Source of the DNA: Rhexocercosporidium sp. MPI-PUGE-AT-0058
Taxonomy: Eukaryota; Ascomycota; Leotiomycetes; Helotiales
DNA length: 64,000 bases
Direction: 5' to 3'
Assembly: GCA_020746875.1 (NCBI GenBank)
Contig: JAGTJL010000013.1
Coordinates: forward strand, 868,001 to 932,000
The position numbers and the translations under genes are program-made. Shown one piece after another: positions 12,492 through 25,065 of this stretch (position 1 is its first letter; each line of letters begins with the position of its first letter). Below the pieces are notes generated by a model, which saw only the letters and a program-made list of their open reading frames with translations, did not search any database and was not told the DNA's origin.

Positions 12492-15400
12492 CTAATCCAC
12501 GTAGCGAGGCCCATCATCCTGCCAATTTGCAGCAGGAGTTTCCGGCATACCGTGAGCGCCAGGTGTAGGAGCCGAGTAATATCCTGGTGTCGGCGCGTCC
12601 ATAGCTGGAGTTGGAGCTCCCCATGCGGCGGGGGTGGGAGCGCTATAAGGAGCTGGTGTGGGTGCGTTGTAGGGTCCAGGTGTAGGGGCAGAATATGCAC
12701 CTGGTGTAGGGGCGTTGAGAGCTCCAGGTGTTGGAGCAGTGAGATGAGCGCCAGGAGTCGGAGCATCGAATCCACTGTTCCAGCTGGTGCTCGCAGGAGG
12801 ATTCGACCAGCTATCGTTGGTGGTCGATGTTGAGGGTTGGTAGGCTGGAGTTTTCGAGCCCCATGCATCGCCTCCGCTGCTACCACCATATCCAGGAGTC
12901 TTTGATCCTGACGAAAATGCGTCCTGGAGGCCATATGCTGGGGTCTTTGCGCCTGAAGACCAAGCTGGAGTACGATTACCGCCACCATACGCTGTGCGAT
13001 TTCCATCATAAGGGTTCACAGTACGTGATCCATCAGCCCACGCTGGTGTCCTGCCTCCATCACCACCAGACTTCCAGGCCGGTGTTCTTCCACCATTTGC
13101 TGCAGCAGGTGCTATTTAAATTAGTAGGCGTTCCGTGGAATTGAGGATCAATAACTTACTTCTAGCAGAACCCCAAGCCGGCGTCCGCTCATTCCCGCCA
13201 GCTGCCATTGGTGTACGACCACCATCCCAGCCACTAGGAGTTGCACCTCCCATGCCTCCTCGACTGGAACCTCCACGTGGAGTGAAGCCTCCTCCACCAC
13301 CACCACGCCCACCTCTCGAGTTCAAGTCGATTGACTGCCCAGTGATACGATCCTTGAAGCCCAAAGCATCCTTGGGTACATTGACCGTCTTGCTCTTCGT
13401 ATGCAGCTCGACACGAGCGTTGGTGTCCGTTGTTTCCTTGACAATACCAAGCAGACCCTTATAAGGACCTTTACGAATCGTCACTGTCTGGCCAATAGAG
13501 CGATCACGGCCAAACGACTTTGGTGGAGGCATGTCTGTATTCGATCCTCCTGGATTTCGCTTCATAGCTGGGTTCATGGAGTTGAGATCTGTAGTTGCTG
13601 AAGATATCACAAGTCTACCACCCTTGGCAGAAACGGTTGCGACACTGGTGGTTCGAGTAACAAAAACACCGGCATTCTCACTCTGAGATGTGTTTCTCAA
13701 GAAAAGATAAGCACGGTGAATGTGAATGATCTTGCCGGATCTGCCCTCTCCGCCGTACTCCTTGACACCATCGTCAGCACGGATTTCGGAGCCATTTCGA
13801 TCAGTCGCTACAGCGTGCTTGCGCTTTTCGAGCTTATTCGATATTTGAGATGGTAGGACCGTTCGGTTTTGGTTGTTCTGATCAAGTACAACCAGGGACT
13901 CTCGATCAACTTTCACAACGCAAGCGACTGTGGATGGATCAAGCTGAACCAAATCCCAGAGCTCAAATTGACCAAGAGATCCACCACCGCCCGAGTCACT
14001 GGCTTCTCTGAGATCCTTACTGAAGACTGTGACCTCAGTATTGCTCTGATCGGTCAGAAGAGTAACACGGTCCTCGGAGATTTTGACAACCATTCCCACT
14101 TCGTCTCGGAAACGACTTCCTCCAATAACCTTGACGTGATCTCCCTCCTTGAATCGTTTTCGAAGGCCCTTTACGGGCACCTCAATTGTCTGTCCTTTGA
14201 GATCTCCCTCCTGAACAGCCATCGTAACGATCTCGCCCTGGACGGAAATCGCCTTACCCACAACACCTTTTTGTTCTCCCTCATAGACTTCGATCACATC
14301 TCCAGGAAGGTATGAAGCATTTGCGGTACTTGCTTTCAAGCTGGCTGCGAGGGCATTGAGATCCAGGTTTTCTGTTCCATCCTCGGCACCAGAGGCAAAT
14401 CTCGTAACTTCCTCCAACGTTGGGTTAACATCCTTGGTAATCAGAGTCTGAATCTTGACCTCCTTCTCGCAGTACCCATTGACGTAGTCGTCGCCAAGAT
14501 AGTTCCAGACTTTGGTATCAGATCGTCCTTGTAAATATTTGGCATGTCGCTTCTTTGCCTCTACCTCACTGAAGAGTCTCTGCGGTGGGCGAGGTCCAGC
14601 AGCAGGTCGTTTTCTCTTCCCGCCAAAATCTTGAGGAGCGTTTGCATCTTCGTGCAGACCGTAATCAAGACGAGGCACATATCTAACCCGGACTTCCAAT
14701 CCTGTATCCGTAACATCAATAACCTGGGCAAGATCCCCAGCGTACTTCGGAGGGCGTCTCAATCGAACGTATGCTCCTGGCTCCAAGGATGGTGTCTTGG
14801 TGACTCTGAGTAAATCTGGCATCTCTTTGATCTCCACTAGCATCATCTTGGTTCGAGGATATACATTCATTACTCCATCCAGGGCAGTCAAAATGTCCGC
14901 TTGACGTTGGGCCTCCACGTAAATGAATCCCTTCATTGTTGAATGTGTACCACCTCGTTCGAAAGCGCAGGTAATCGCAAGTTCATCGCGTGTTCCAGTT
15001 CGCTCCTCCACACGCTTCACTATCCAATGAATCAGCGTTACTCTATACAAAGTGTTTGTGGCCACTTACTAATGGAGAAGATAGCTTCTCTTTCCTTGCC
15101 CTCCTTACAGCGCACAGCATAGATACTTGGATCGTCAACACTAGGAAGTAGAAGACGTCTTGGCACAACCGCAGAATCCCCAGCAGCTCTACCAGACCTA
15201 TTCTTGTTGGCATATCGTTGTCGCAGAATTTCGGCTTGTTTCTCAGCATCCAGACTTGCTTCCATCTCACGCCTGCGGTCGAGTTCGCGATGTCTCTTGT
15301 CGTCAAATTCTCCCCCAGCAGGGAGGTCTGCGAGATCATCAGGGTGCGTGTCCGCAATGAAATTGTCCTTGATCTCATTGAGCTCGTCCTCATCGTCGTC

Positions 15401-15869
15401 GTTCTCATCCTCATCTTCGTCGACCTCAGCTTCAACATCGAGGAACTGATTACGGCGTTCGCGACGGCGTTTCCTGCGGTGGCCCTGAAAACTTGGTCAG
15501 TACATTCTTTCGGGAGCATGGCAGATAACGAACTGTGATCTCCTCTTCCTCATCTTCCTCGTCTTCCTCATCGTCGTCGTCTGCGCCCGCATTTATATCT
15601 TCTCCTGGGCCCTCAGCATCCTCATCATCGTCTTCCTCGCCATCGTTTTGGTCTGCAGAAGATCTCCTTCTCGAGACTGCCGGCTGTTCATCATCAGAGC
15701 CATCATCTACATTCGCAGAGTGTCTGGAGGCTTCATTTCGGATTTGTGCGCCGGCATCATCATCATGATCGGAACCGCCTCCGTCTTCCGCATCTGAAAT
15801 GTCTGCCTGCTGAGGATTGAAGTCGTCCTCATCTTCGCTGTCCTCAAAATGCGTGTTCTGTAAAGACAT
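12492..15869 (-). CDS. SPT5: Transcription elongation factor Spt5
   Basis: Exons 15869-15534, 15484-15070, 15019-13160 and 13111-12492 give 1,076 aa; the introns are 48-50 bp. Residues 1-190 are very acidic ([10 protein letters not shown] and [12 protein letters not shown] tracts). The NGN domain spans about 220-330 ([18 protein letters not shown], then [18 protein letters not shown]) and pairs with Spt4. Several KOW modules follow ([50 protein letters not shown]). After about 860 comes a C-terminal repeat region: TPAW-type units and then at least eight APTPGxY-like units, the substrate of Bur1/P-TEFb-type kinases in other species. The protein is an RNA polymerase II processivity factor in DSIF. 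Length and order match fungal Spt5. The 3' end is followed by a homopolymer tract. Confidence 0.95.
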
Positions 15870-16578
15870 GGTGTTGCTGTAGATTGTGGAAAGGGATGGA
15901 GCGAGGGATTCGAGGAACTCGAGAGTATTTGTAGACGTGCAAGTTTAGGCAGCCATGGGCGATCGATCGATCAGAGTGAAGTACTGGAGCGATCGGGATT
16001 GAGTTGAGGTTGGGTCGTGGAGATGGAAATGGCGTTGCTCCCTTGAGCTTCGGCTTGGTTTTGACAGCCTCACGGAAATGTTGCGCTAGTCCCAATTCGC
16101 TTAGAGCGGGACGGCATAGTGGAGACCTTGACTTCATCAGCAGAGATGACTTTCAAATAAATCTTCTTTCCAGGTTTTTTTTGAAATGGTGATGAACATG
16201 TTTTTATGTTATCAGGAACAGTATGCTTACTTTGGCATCTGGAGTACCAAAGTTTTGATCAATTGCGAAGCATGGCAGACTGTCCGTTGCTCACGCAGTA
16301 AATTCCCCTTTGAAATTCCTGGTCGGTCTCTCTAAGCCTAGATATAAATTTCTTCAAATAAGGGAAGACCAATGACTTCAATTGCAACTATGAAGTTGAA
16401 TGTCACTTTGAAGCTATGGGGACATCCAATATCAGTTGTGTCTTTCTGCTTAGTACCACAACGCAGAGAATAAGCGATCGATCTATTTACCTCGGGCCGC
16501 TCCGTTTTGTCAAACCCCTCACTTTCCAACTTGAGCATCCAAAGTTCTTATTTATTCTCTATTAATTCCCCAGCAACT
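15870..16578. other. Divergent promoter region, Spt5 / quinone oxidoreductase
   Basis: About 700 bp between two divergently transcribed genes. It includes a GATCGATCGATC stretch near 15960-15972. No gene is supported. Confidence 0.55.
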
Positions 16579-17906
16579 ATGAAGGCAATACGTGTAGACA
16601 AATTTGTTGAAGTAAGTTTTGTCCTTAGCAAGCGAAAATCTCAAGCTAATCAGTGGATTTAAAGAAAATCGAAGACGTCAAGATATCAGACGTGCCCGAG
16701 CCCGAGGTCAAGGATGGCGAGGTTCTCGTTCAAATTGAAGCAGCAGGCGTGAACTTTGTGGATCTTCTATATGTAAGTCGTCTCTTACATTCAAATCCTC
16801 CTAGTTAATAATGCTCAAGAATCTCTCCAAACTTTCAACTAATTCCCATGCCATTCCTCATATTCACCCAGACCCTCTTCTAACCATCTCCAGGCCCGCG
16901 GTAAACACCAAAACAACCGCTCCCTCGTCATACCACCCCTCACACTCGGTCTCGAGTTCGCCGGTACCGTCCTCTCCTCTCCCTCCTCCTCCTCCCCCTT
17001 CCCACCCGGTTCCCACGTCTTCGGCGGTTCAATCGGCTCCTACGCATCCCAAATCAGCGTCCACCCACGCTCTCTCCACCTCATCCCAAAGAATTGGACA
17101 TTCGCCCAAGCAGCTGGCCTCGCAGCCACAGCGCCCGTAAGTTACGGCGCACTAATCCTCCGCGGCCGCTTGCAAAAGAACGAAACGGTACTAATCCACG
17201 CCTCCGCCGGGGGCCTCGGTCTCATGGCCATACAAATCGCCAAAGCTGCCGGAGCGAGAGTAATAGCCACCGCATCCACTCCAGCCAAACTCTCCATAGC
17301 TAAGAAATTCGGCGCCGATGAATGCATCAACTATTCTTCTCCTGACTGGGTAGATGATGTTCTCAAGCTTACTGGGGGAAAGGGTGTCGATGTGGTATTT
17401 GATCCTGTCGGGTTGGTGGAGAAGAGTATCAAGTGTTTGAGGCAGAGGGTGAGGGTGCTTGTAGTGGGGTTCGCAGGGAGGGAGGGGGCGTTGGAGAAGG
17501 TTGCTATGAATAGGGTTTTGTTGAGACAGGCACAGGTTATTGGATATGTAAGCAATTTCTTTTTTCACCCGTGCTTTTCTTTTTTGGAATTGTTGTGCTG
17601 TACTTCCAAAGGTCTGGAATGTTTTCAGCAAGCGATGGGACACGACATGACGAAAGGCGGGACTTGCTAACATCCATCCTCTCATAGCGCTACGGCGAAA
17701 CAGACCGCATTGATCCAGCGGAAACAGCTCAGATCTGGCGAGGGTTGAAGGTTTTGTGGGAGAGTGGAAAGCTGAAGCCTACTGTATATGATGAGGAGTA
17801 TAGAGGCTTGGAGAGTGTAGTGCGAGCGATGAAGGATTTGGAGTCGAGGAAGGTGTGGGGGAAAGCGGTGGTTGTGATGGAGCATGGGAAGCGTCCGAAA
17901 CTTTAA
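16579..17906 (+). CDS. NAD(P)H:quinone oxidoreductase, MDR superfamily
   Basis: Four exons, 16579-16611, 16665-16772, 16894-17547 and 17688-17906, give 337 aa, the usual length for the quinone reductase branch of medium-chain dehydrogenases. The first exon codes for just 11 residues (MKAIRVDKFVE). The GroES-like domain shows EVLVQIEAAGVNFVDLLY and GLEFAGTV without catalytic zinc cysteines. The Rossmann segment is VLIHASAGGLGLMAIQIAKA near residue 150, and GVDVVFDPVG follows. This is the NADPH-binding pattern of zeta-crystallin/QOR proteins, which reduce quinones or enones, probably in the cytosol. The specific substrate cannot be read from sequence. Intron 3 (140 bp) is longer than most here. 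Confidence 0.9.
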
Positions 17907-18273
17907 AAAGCGGTGTATTCATTTTGGGGACTTGTTGTTCCTGGAGTGGGAAGCATTCGAGGACGTGATGCTTGTGTGGCAGCTGAGGTCGAACTGGATC
18001 GAAGCGAGCCTAAGTGGACGTTGAGGTTCTCCGAACGCCACAAACTGGCTCACGACATGCAAGATAGACTGACGGTAGGGCCAAATCTGTATAAAGAGAC
18101 ACGCATGTGCATTTACGAAAAACTCTCATGTAATTCTATTATTTGTACATGGTATTCCAACAGAAAGTAAGATCATAATACTGAAAACCGATGCATGTAG
18201 TCTTTCAAAATCTTCAAGACCCAAGTCCATTATAACCTTTCCAAAACGCCAATGATGTCATCCTTCATGTCTA
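17907..18273. other. Intergenic, convergent 3' ends
   Basis: A short 3'-to-3' spacer between the quinone oxidoreductase and the alpha/beta hydrolase. Nothing is recognised. Confidence 0.55.
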
Positions 18274-19975
18274 TCATTCGTTGCTACTGTACTTCGTGAT
18301 CGCATCGATGACTCTGCGTCTCGTGGCTGGCTTATCGAATACCTGGGCATGATCCAAGTCTTTGAACCAGAGAACATCGATATCAGTACCTTTCCATGGT
18401 CGGGATTTCCACTCTTCTTCGACATCCGTATCATCACTCTCGCCCTCACTTTGGTCTTCCGCCTCGGTACCTTCATCTCCACTCAGACTCGCACTTGATC
18501 GGTTGCCGTCGTCTCGACCCTCGAAATCGACTAGAACGCCAGTGCTTTTTCCATTTCCATTTGCGTGCCCATTCGTGGTCTTTAGCTCCTCACTCAGATA
18601 TCTCCCAACTGCCTCGGTATTGACGATCAAATCCTTCCCACCAAGGCTGACAGTCACTCGTCTCCCCTGAAAATCCTTCCTCCACAGAACATTCTCATTC
18701 CAGAAAAAGTGGCGGCTGAGAGTGTGGCTAACACCCATGTCCATGCTCGCGAAGTAGTACAGCTGATGTTCATTCGCCCTCTTCGGTTGCCGGCGCGTGA
18801 AGTTGTACGCCACATCTGGTAGATGAAGAAGGATTGACACAGGATCTATCAGAACCACTGGCCCGATGAGGGCAGCTGTTTTGGGCTCCTTGAGCAAGTG
18901 GGTTGTGATCACAGATCCATACGAGTGAGTTACTAAGACACATTTCTGCCCTGGCAAGAGGTGCTCTTTCAGAATCTGCTCGATCTCTGCGCACATCGCG
19001 GCGCGACTTAATGCAGAATGAGTGATTCTAAAGGAAACGGGCATGACCTCTATGGCAATGATCCCGACCTGCTCATCTGGGTCTGCTGATTCTAAGCCAG
19101 CTGTGGAATTCAGCTCGCTTAGAAAGTTTGTATATGGGTAAAGTCCGATTCCAATCCCATGTATGAACACAACGGGAAGCTTCGTTTTCGAGGTATGTGG
19201 CCGGTGCCAGTATGTGGTATGCTTCACAGGAGATCGGTACCTCGTGAGCAGAGTCTGTGGTCGGAAAGGGAAGAGTGTGAAGAACCGAGCCAGGCTTGTG
19301 CGGTGGAAGTGGAAGCCATGGTAAAGGAGCTTCATGTATGTTAGGAAGTCAACAAATCCAACACACTTGAGCAGTTAGCGAAGTGAAGATAATTTCCGAG
19401 GGTTGACTTACAAAATACCACACCAAGCTTCGATGAAGCATATCTACCCGATCAAGCGTCAAACGCAAGCACTCTGCCTTCCCTCTCCCCTCCTCTATTG
19501 GCTTTCCAATCAAGACCTCCATAGCATCAACATATTCCTCCAACTCCTCATTGTCGTCGCCAGGTGATCCGCCACGGTTGAAGAATGCCCATAGCAAAAA
19601 TTCCTTGACATTCTCCCGCTTTATATCTTTCAGATCCGCCCCAAGAAACCACTTCTGGAGGTATGCTTCAGGATCTTCAATATTGTCATTGCATTGCGCA
19701 AATAGTTCCCTTCTCTCATCGCGTGTCGGCGCAGGTGGGTGGATTGCTTCGCGTTGAAGGCGGTATCTGTACGGTAGGTAGACGAAGAGGAAGAATAGCG
19801 ATTCGGCAACAGCTACACTCTCGATGATAAGCGGTACTGGGGATGTGATTGCGGTCTTCAAGCCATACAGCGCAATGACCGAGGCGCAATAGAGCAGGCA
19901 GATTGGTGTTAGGTAGTGCAAGCCTACTATGCAGAATTGTATGAAGATGTATTCCGACCTCGAAGTTCCGATCAT
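18274..19975 (-). CDS. Membrane-associated alpha/beta hydrolase
   Basis: Exons 19975-19412 and 19329-18274 give 539 aa; the 82-bp intron has a GTAAGT donor and CTAAC branch site. The N-terminus has two hydrophobic stretches (FCIVGLHYLTPICLLYCASV, and VAVAESLFFLFVYLPY), suggesting membrane anchoring. The hydrolase fold begins at about 240 with LPVVFIHGIGIGLYPY (oxyanion-type HG). The nucleophile elbow is VTHSYGSV near Ser324, with Thr in place of the first Gly of GxSxG. A late FKDLDHAQVF supplies the likely catalytic His. Between them, around 440-490, lies a Ser/Asp/Glu-rich linker. The family is common in filamentous fungi but uncharacterised to my knowledge; a lipid or ester substrate is plausible. 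No neighbour suggests a pathway. Confidence 0.82.
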
Positions 19976-20888
19976 GGTGGCTTCGCTAGATGGACGGGGA
20001 TGGAGGAAGCGGTGGAGGGCGCCAGGTTGAAGATGTCCTTGACACTACTCTTGTATTGCGAAGATTCGGCCTTCAAGATGCTGGATCGCATGTGGAGACG
20101 TGGCATAGCATGGGATGGAAGAAATGAGAGGGGTGTGTTTTCCCAACAGTTTTTTTCGGCAGGTGAAGGAAGACTAGGAAATATGGTAAAGAAAATATTG
20201 TATGATATTATTGCTCTAGAAGATGCCGAGAAACAGGACTTTCACATGCACATGCAAAGTATGGCAGAACATCGTTCGTGGACCTGCATATAAATGGTTG
20301 GGACTGCTCTCCTCAAGACTAGGAGCGTCTATCCTATTTGGCATCCGGCGGAGTTGCCTGATGATGTGTTTCGCGTCCTTCGCATGATGGCTTTCTTTCA
20401 TGTGTCACCCGACCTCACAGGCCTCGGCTGGCACAACAACGTCACTGACAAGACCCTGCATTCAAATAGTGCATAACCTTGAATGCTTGAAAGCGTAATA
20501 TTATCTGTTCCGCCGGGGTTTTGCCGACCACCAACCAGCAGAAGCTGACAAGCGAGATTTTTCACCTCCATTCATCCTGAAGACAAACACCAAGCCTGGC
20601 GAGGGCACCGAAGTATTTCAGCAGTAAGCGATTCCCGAATCGTCACATGTGAGACTGATCCCCATCGATGCTCTCACATTCCCAGCATTAGGTTGAATTG
20701 TATCTACCAGAATGCACTCGAACGCCGTAACGCACCAAGAGACTATTCTAAAATTCCGTGGAACGTAGTCTGGTGGCTATTGAGACACTTGCTGCCGTGC
20801 ATCCCAAGGGCATCGCGGCCCGTTCTGATTCATGAGATTCTCGCAAAACCAATCTTCTTAATCTCAGCCGAGGGAGGACTTTCCCCCA
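19976..20888. other. Divergent promoter region, hydrolase / Trm734-like
   Basis: About 900 bp. The open frames at 19916-20293 and 20693-20908 lack family features and the first overlaps the hydrolase 5' end. No gene is supported. Confidence 0.55.
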
Positions 20889-23800
20889 ATGGCGCTCAGG
20901 GTTGGTGACTCAGCTCAGCATACCTACACAACACAGCTAACATGTCCTAGCATGATCATATATTGAATCCAGTCACAGCCCTTGGATCCTATGTGGCAGA
21001 ATCAGGAGCTCCTCTTGTTTTGGCCGGCGAGGGATCGTTCTTGAAGGCTTTCGACGCAAGAACGAACAAATTACTTTCGATTTATGAAGTCTTCGACGGC
21101 CAAACTATCCATGGCATCGCTATCCAAGAGACTGGCAATCACAGAAGTGCTCTGCAAGTTGCTATCTGGGGTGGCTCTTCCTTGCTGTTGCTACAGAAGA
21201 ATGACTTCGAGGATCTGTTATGCCAGCATGTGACCAACCTGACATCTTCTGTCACGGCAGTATCCGATTGGATTCTAGATGTTGCGATATCTCCATATGA
21301 TGACAGCTGTGTCTTGATCACCGCGCACAATGCTGTGCTTCAGGCAAGGCAGATAAAGGACAAGAAATTAGCCAAGGTAGAGACTTTATCATCTCCTTCA
21401 AGATCCATTCTCTACTCTGCAGATCTGGTCTGGGAGTCTGACTTTCAAATACTGGTGGCCGCTGGCACAGTATTTGGTGACATTATCGTCTGGAAGTGCT
21501 CTACGACCGGCGAAGCTCAGGTGATGTATACATTTACGGGACATGAAGGGTCCATCTTCGGTGTTGACATATCTTCACCCATCGTTCACCCAAATGGCAC
21601 AACCGGCCGCCTACTTGCAAGCTGCAGTGACGATCGGACAATCCGAATCTGGGATCTCTCAAAGTCATTGGACTCGATCTCAAGCAGCACCAGTTCGATA
21701 CGAGAGACTGGTTTTGGTGAGAATGACGGGCTGCACACTCCAGAAATAGCTAGCAGATGCATTGCCACAGTGATGGGCCATGCTTCCAGGATATGGAGTG
21801 TCAAATTCCTCATTGGAGAGCCGCATATTCCAAGCCATGCCTCTATAAGCGTTCTCTCGTTTGGCGAAGACTCAACAGCGCAGCATTGGGCCCTAGATTT
21901 CGAGCACATCAATGCCGATACGAAGGACATCACTCCGTTGGCAGCCCCAAAGCGTAAGGAGATTCCCGCATCCGGTAGATTGGCCAAGCTGCGTCAATTA
22001 CACACGTTCGCATTTCACAGTGGGAAGCACATTTGGTCGACTGCAATGTTTCGACCTACGAAAACAAGTTGCGTACTCGTCACTGGTGGAGCTGACGGGA
22101 AGATCTCAATGTACACTTTCGCTGCTGGTGAAGCTCATTCATTGACGCCAGTAGAGATTGACTCAAAAGAGACATCAGTCGTGTCTGCAATGCCAGCATA
22201 TCAGCCTCCTCAGTCCTTCGTATGGTCCCTTGAAGACATTCTCTCATTCTTTTCGGTGTTTATTCCATCCCGAGACGTTGTTGCCGAGGAATCGGTTCCA
22301 CAGCCGGCTTTGGTTGAGGGCACTCCTTCAGAAATAACCGCGACCAGTGCTAAGTCTCCGAAAAGCAAGAAGCCCAAAAAGATTGTGAAGGATGGGTTCA
22401 ACCGATATGCTTTCGCATCACAGAGCCAAGTGATTGCCACAACCAATTTCGGCCGGGTTCTGGTTGGGGACATTGATACAGAAGTCGTCTGGAGCGAAGC
22501 ACATTTACCAGAGACAGCCCGCTATGACCTGAGAAACTATACCGTGATAGAGGGGTTTCCAGAAATTGAAATTGCTTTCTTGGCGGGCTCGAACGGCACG
22601 ATATTTTCTTACCGGAACGGACAGCAGCTCCAGGCAGTCGGAAAGGTAGATGGCAAGGTCGCCGATATGTTCAAGATATTCGATTCCCGGAATAGCTCCT
22701 ACGAGTTATTAGTCACGACCTTATCAAGCCGAGTCGCTACTATATTTGAGGTTACTTGTCCAAGTAATACAGCTCCTCAACTATCACATTCGGCATCCTG
22801 CAACCTTCCGGAGAAATTTGTCGTCACCAGTGTCAGCAGGGTTAATGGCTTGCTAGTTGTGGGTGCAAGATCCGGACTGCTAGCTTTCTTCGAGATAGCA
22901 AAGAGCGTGGGTCCCATCGAAATTTGGACACCACCTAAGGATTCTGCTGCAGATGCTATTGCTACTATTCTCCCTTTGCCAGTAGCGAACTCGGGGACAG
23001 CAGACGTCGGTTATTTCTTGACGACAGAACGCACTGGGTGCTACTCGATATTCTCCTGCACTGCTACTCACGACCCAGCCGAATCTGGTTTGGGCATAAC
23101 TGTACGCATTATTCATCACAGCAAGCTTCCATTTGGGCCAATGATAGAGGCGGCGTGGTTTCACGACCTAGAGCTACTATTTTATGGATTCAAAAGCAAA
23201 AGCTTTGTTGTCTGGAACGAAAGCAAACACTACGAGGTATCAAATGTTGATTGTGGCGGTGCACATCGAAGCTATGCATACTCTCCTCCGACCTCTTCAA
23301 GTGCTGGCTATTTCGTCTACACTAAAGCATCGAAACTTTACCTTCACTCACAATGCAGCCCATCCCATAGTATATTGAAGCAGGGTGGTCATGGTCGGGA
23401 GATCAAAGCCTCCACTGTCTCTCCAGATGGTGGTCTGATTGCAACCGGTGCAGAGGACACAGCTATTCGTATCTGGAGGTATAAAGATACTGCATCGGCG
23501 CTAGAGTCTCACTTCGATTGCTTGTCCATTATCGAAAAACATACCACTGGAATCCAGCATCTCCAATGGCACGGGTCAAGATATCTCTTCAGCAGCGGAG
23601 GCAACGAAGAATTCTTCGTCTGGGCAATCCGGTCAATTCCGGACTTTGGAATTGGCGTCGTCTGTGAAGCATCATATCCCGACAGGAGCGTAAACGGGGA
23701 TTTGAGAATCATGAGTTTTGACGTAAGCGATCTGACTTCAGAACCTGAGGATGAAGATCGTTTGCTGATTAGTTTGGCATTCTCGGATTCTACAATTCGG

Positions 23801-24475
23801 ACTTATACTTACTCTCAAGCTATCGGCTTTGATTTACTTGCCGTTGGCCGATACACTTCATCATGCCTGACTCAACTTCGACATATCCAGATCTTAGACG
23901 GGCACATCGACTTCCTCACTGCCGCGACGGACGGCAACATCACTCTATGGAAAAGCCATGTCTCCAAAAGCGAAGGCACCACAAGACACATCATCCTCTC
24001 GACCAAAAAGATCCATCAAAGCACCATCAAAACCCTGGACATGATGATCACGCGCTCTCATTTCGTGGTCGCTACAGGTGGAGACGACAACGCTCTTGCT
24101 ATGTCCGTCTACCCACTCTCTTATCTTCAAAGCTCGCAACTTAGCCCAAGTATCTTCATATTGAGAACAGCACATTCTGCAGCTATCACTGGTCTCTCAA
24201 TTGTGCCTGATGTTGATGCAGACGCATTTGGTATCATCACATCGGGCAATGATCAGAGAGTGAAGAGCTGGCAGGTGCGTTTACATTTCGGAACGAACTC
24301 TGCTCCACATGTGTCAGCACAGTTGAACATCTCGCAGATTGGGGATGTCTTCACCTCAGTGGCAGACGTCGGAGATCTGTCCATACTGAGCACAGGTGAA
24401 GGGGATCCTACCAAAGCGTTAGTTGTGGGAAATGGAATGGATATTTGGGACATCACGAAAATGGCTACAACGTAG
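20889..24475 (+). CDS. WD40 protein, WDR6/Trm734 (Rtt10) family: tRNA Nm34 methylation cofactor
   Basis: A large exon, 20951-24475, is open throughout but has no ATG near its conserved beginning (HDHILNPVTALGSY). A 12-bp first exon, 20889-20900 (ATGGCGCTCAGG), joined across a 50-bp intron (donor GTTGGT, branch GCTAAC, acceptor CCTAG) restores a start and gives 1,178 aa. WD units are visible throughout: SCSDDRTIRIWDLS, VTGGADGKISMYTF, ATGAEDTAIRIWRY and SGNDQRVKSWQV. The early motif PLVLAGEGSFLKAFDART is typical of WDR6. Yeast Trm734 partners Trm7 to 2'-O-methylate position 34 of certain tRNAs; that role is inferred by family. The domain call is firm, the tiny first exon is a prediction. Confidence 0.87.
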
Positions 24476-25065
24476 ACTTGAATAGTCTAACATTTTGAAT
24501 TGCCTGGAGGGGCAGGTTCATCGCTTCATAGCATAGGATGAATTAAGAGAAAACTCATCGCAGAGTCGACCTTCTCCACTGTGTCGTCATTTTTGAATTC
24601 GAAGTTGCAAGCATCTCCTGCTTTGATTATTGTATTATCTTGGCGATACATCACCCTAAGCGAGTCGATCAACTATGGACCGTGACCCGATTGCAAATTA
24701 CCCCAGGAAAGCTTGAAATGGGACAGAATTTTGACCCCACAGTAAGCCTCAACCAAGAACATTATGCCGTCGAGCCTGTTCTTTGTTGGGAGGATTGTGA
24801 AGCGAAGGACACCACTTCCGCCCGCAATTTGGAAAAATCAAAAGATAGACCACCGTGCTGAAAGTTAGGTTGCCACCGCTGTGTAACTGAAAGCCGAGTT
24901 CTACAGGTACAGTACCTCGATCGCGACACATTGACCAAGCCAAACTGTAACATTCGACTTCATTTCTATTGAAAAAGCCCCAAGCTTGCCCGAAGTAAGA
25001 TTGCTGTATCTACTCTCAGGCAAAAAGACATACAATATCAATACAAGACCCCCTTCAAAGTAGCA
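24476..25065. other. Intergenic, convergent 3' ends
   Basis: About 590 bp between the Trm734-like gene and the first X325 gene. Nothing is recognised. Confidence 0.55.

Noticed and set aside
19916..20293. 125-codon plus-strand open frame overlapping the hydrolase 5' end
   Set aside because: Antisense to a well-supported gene and without features.
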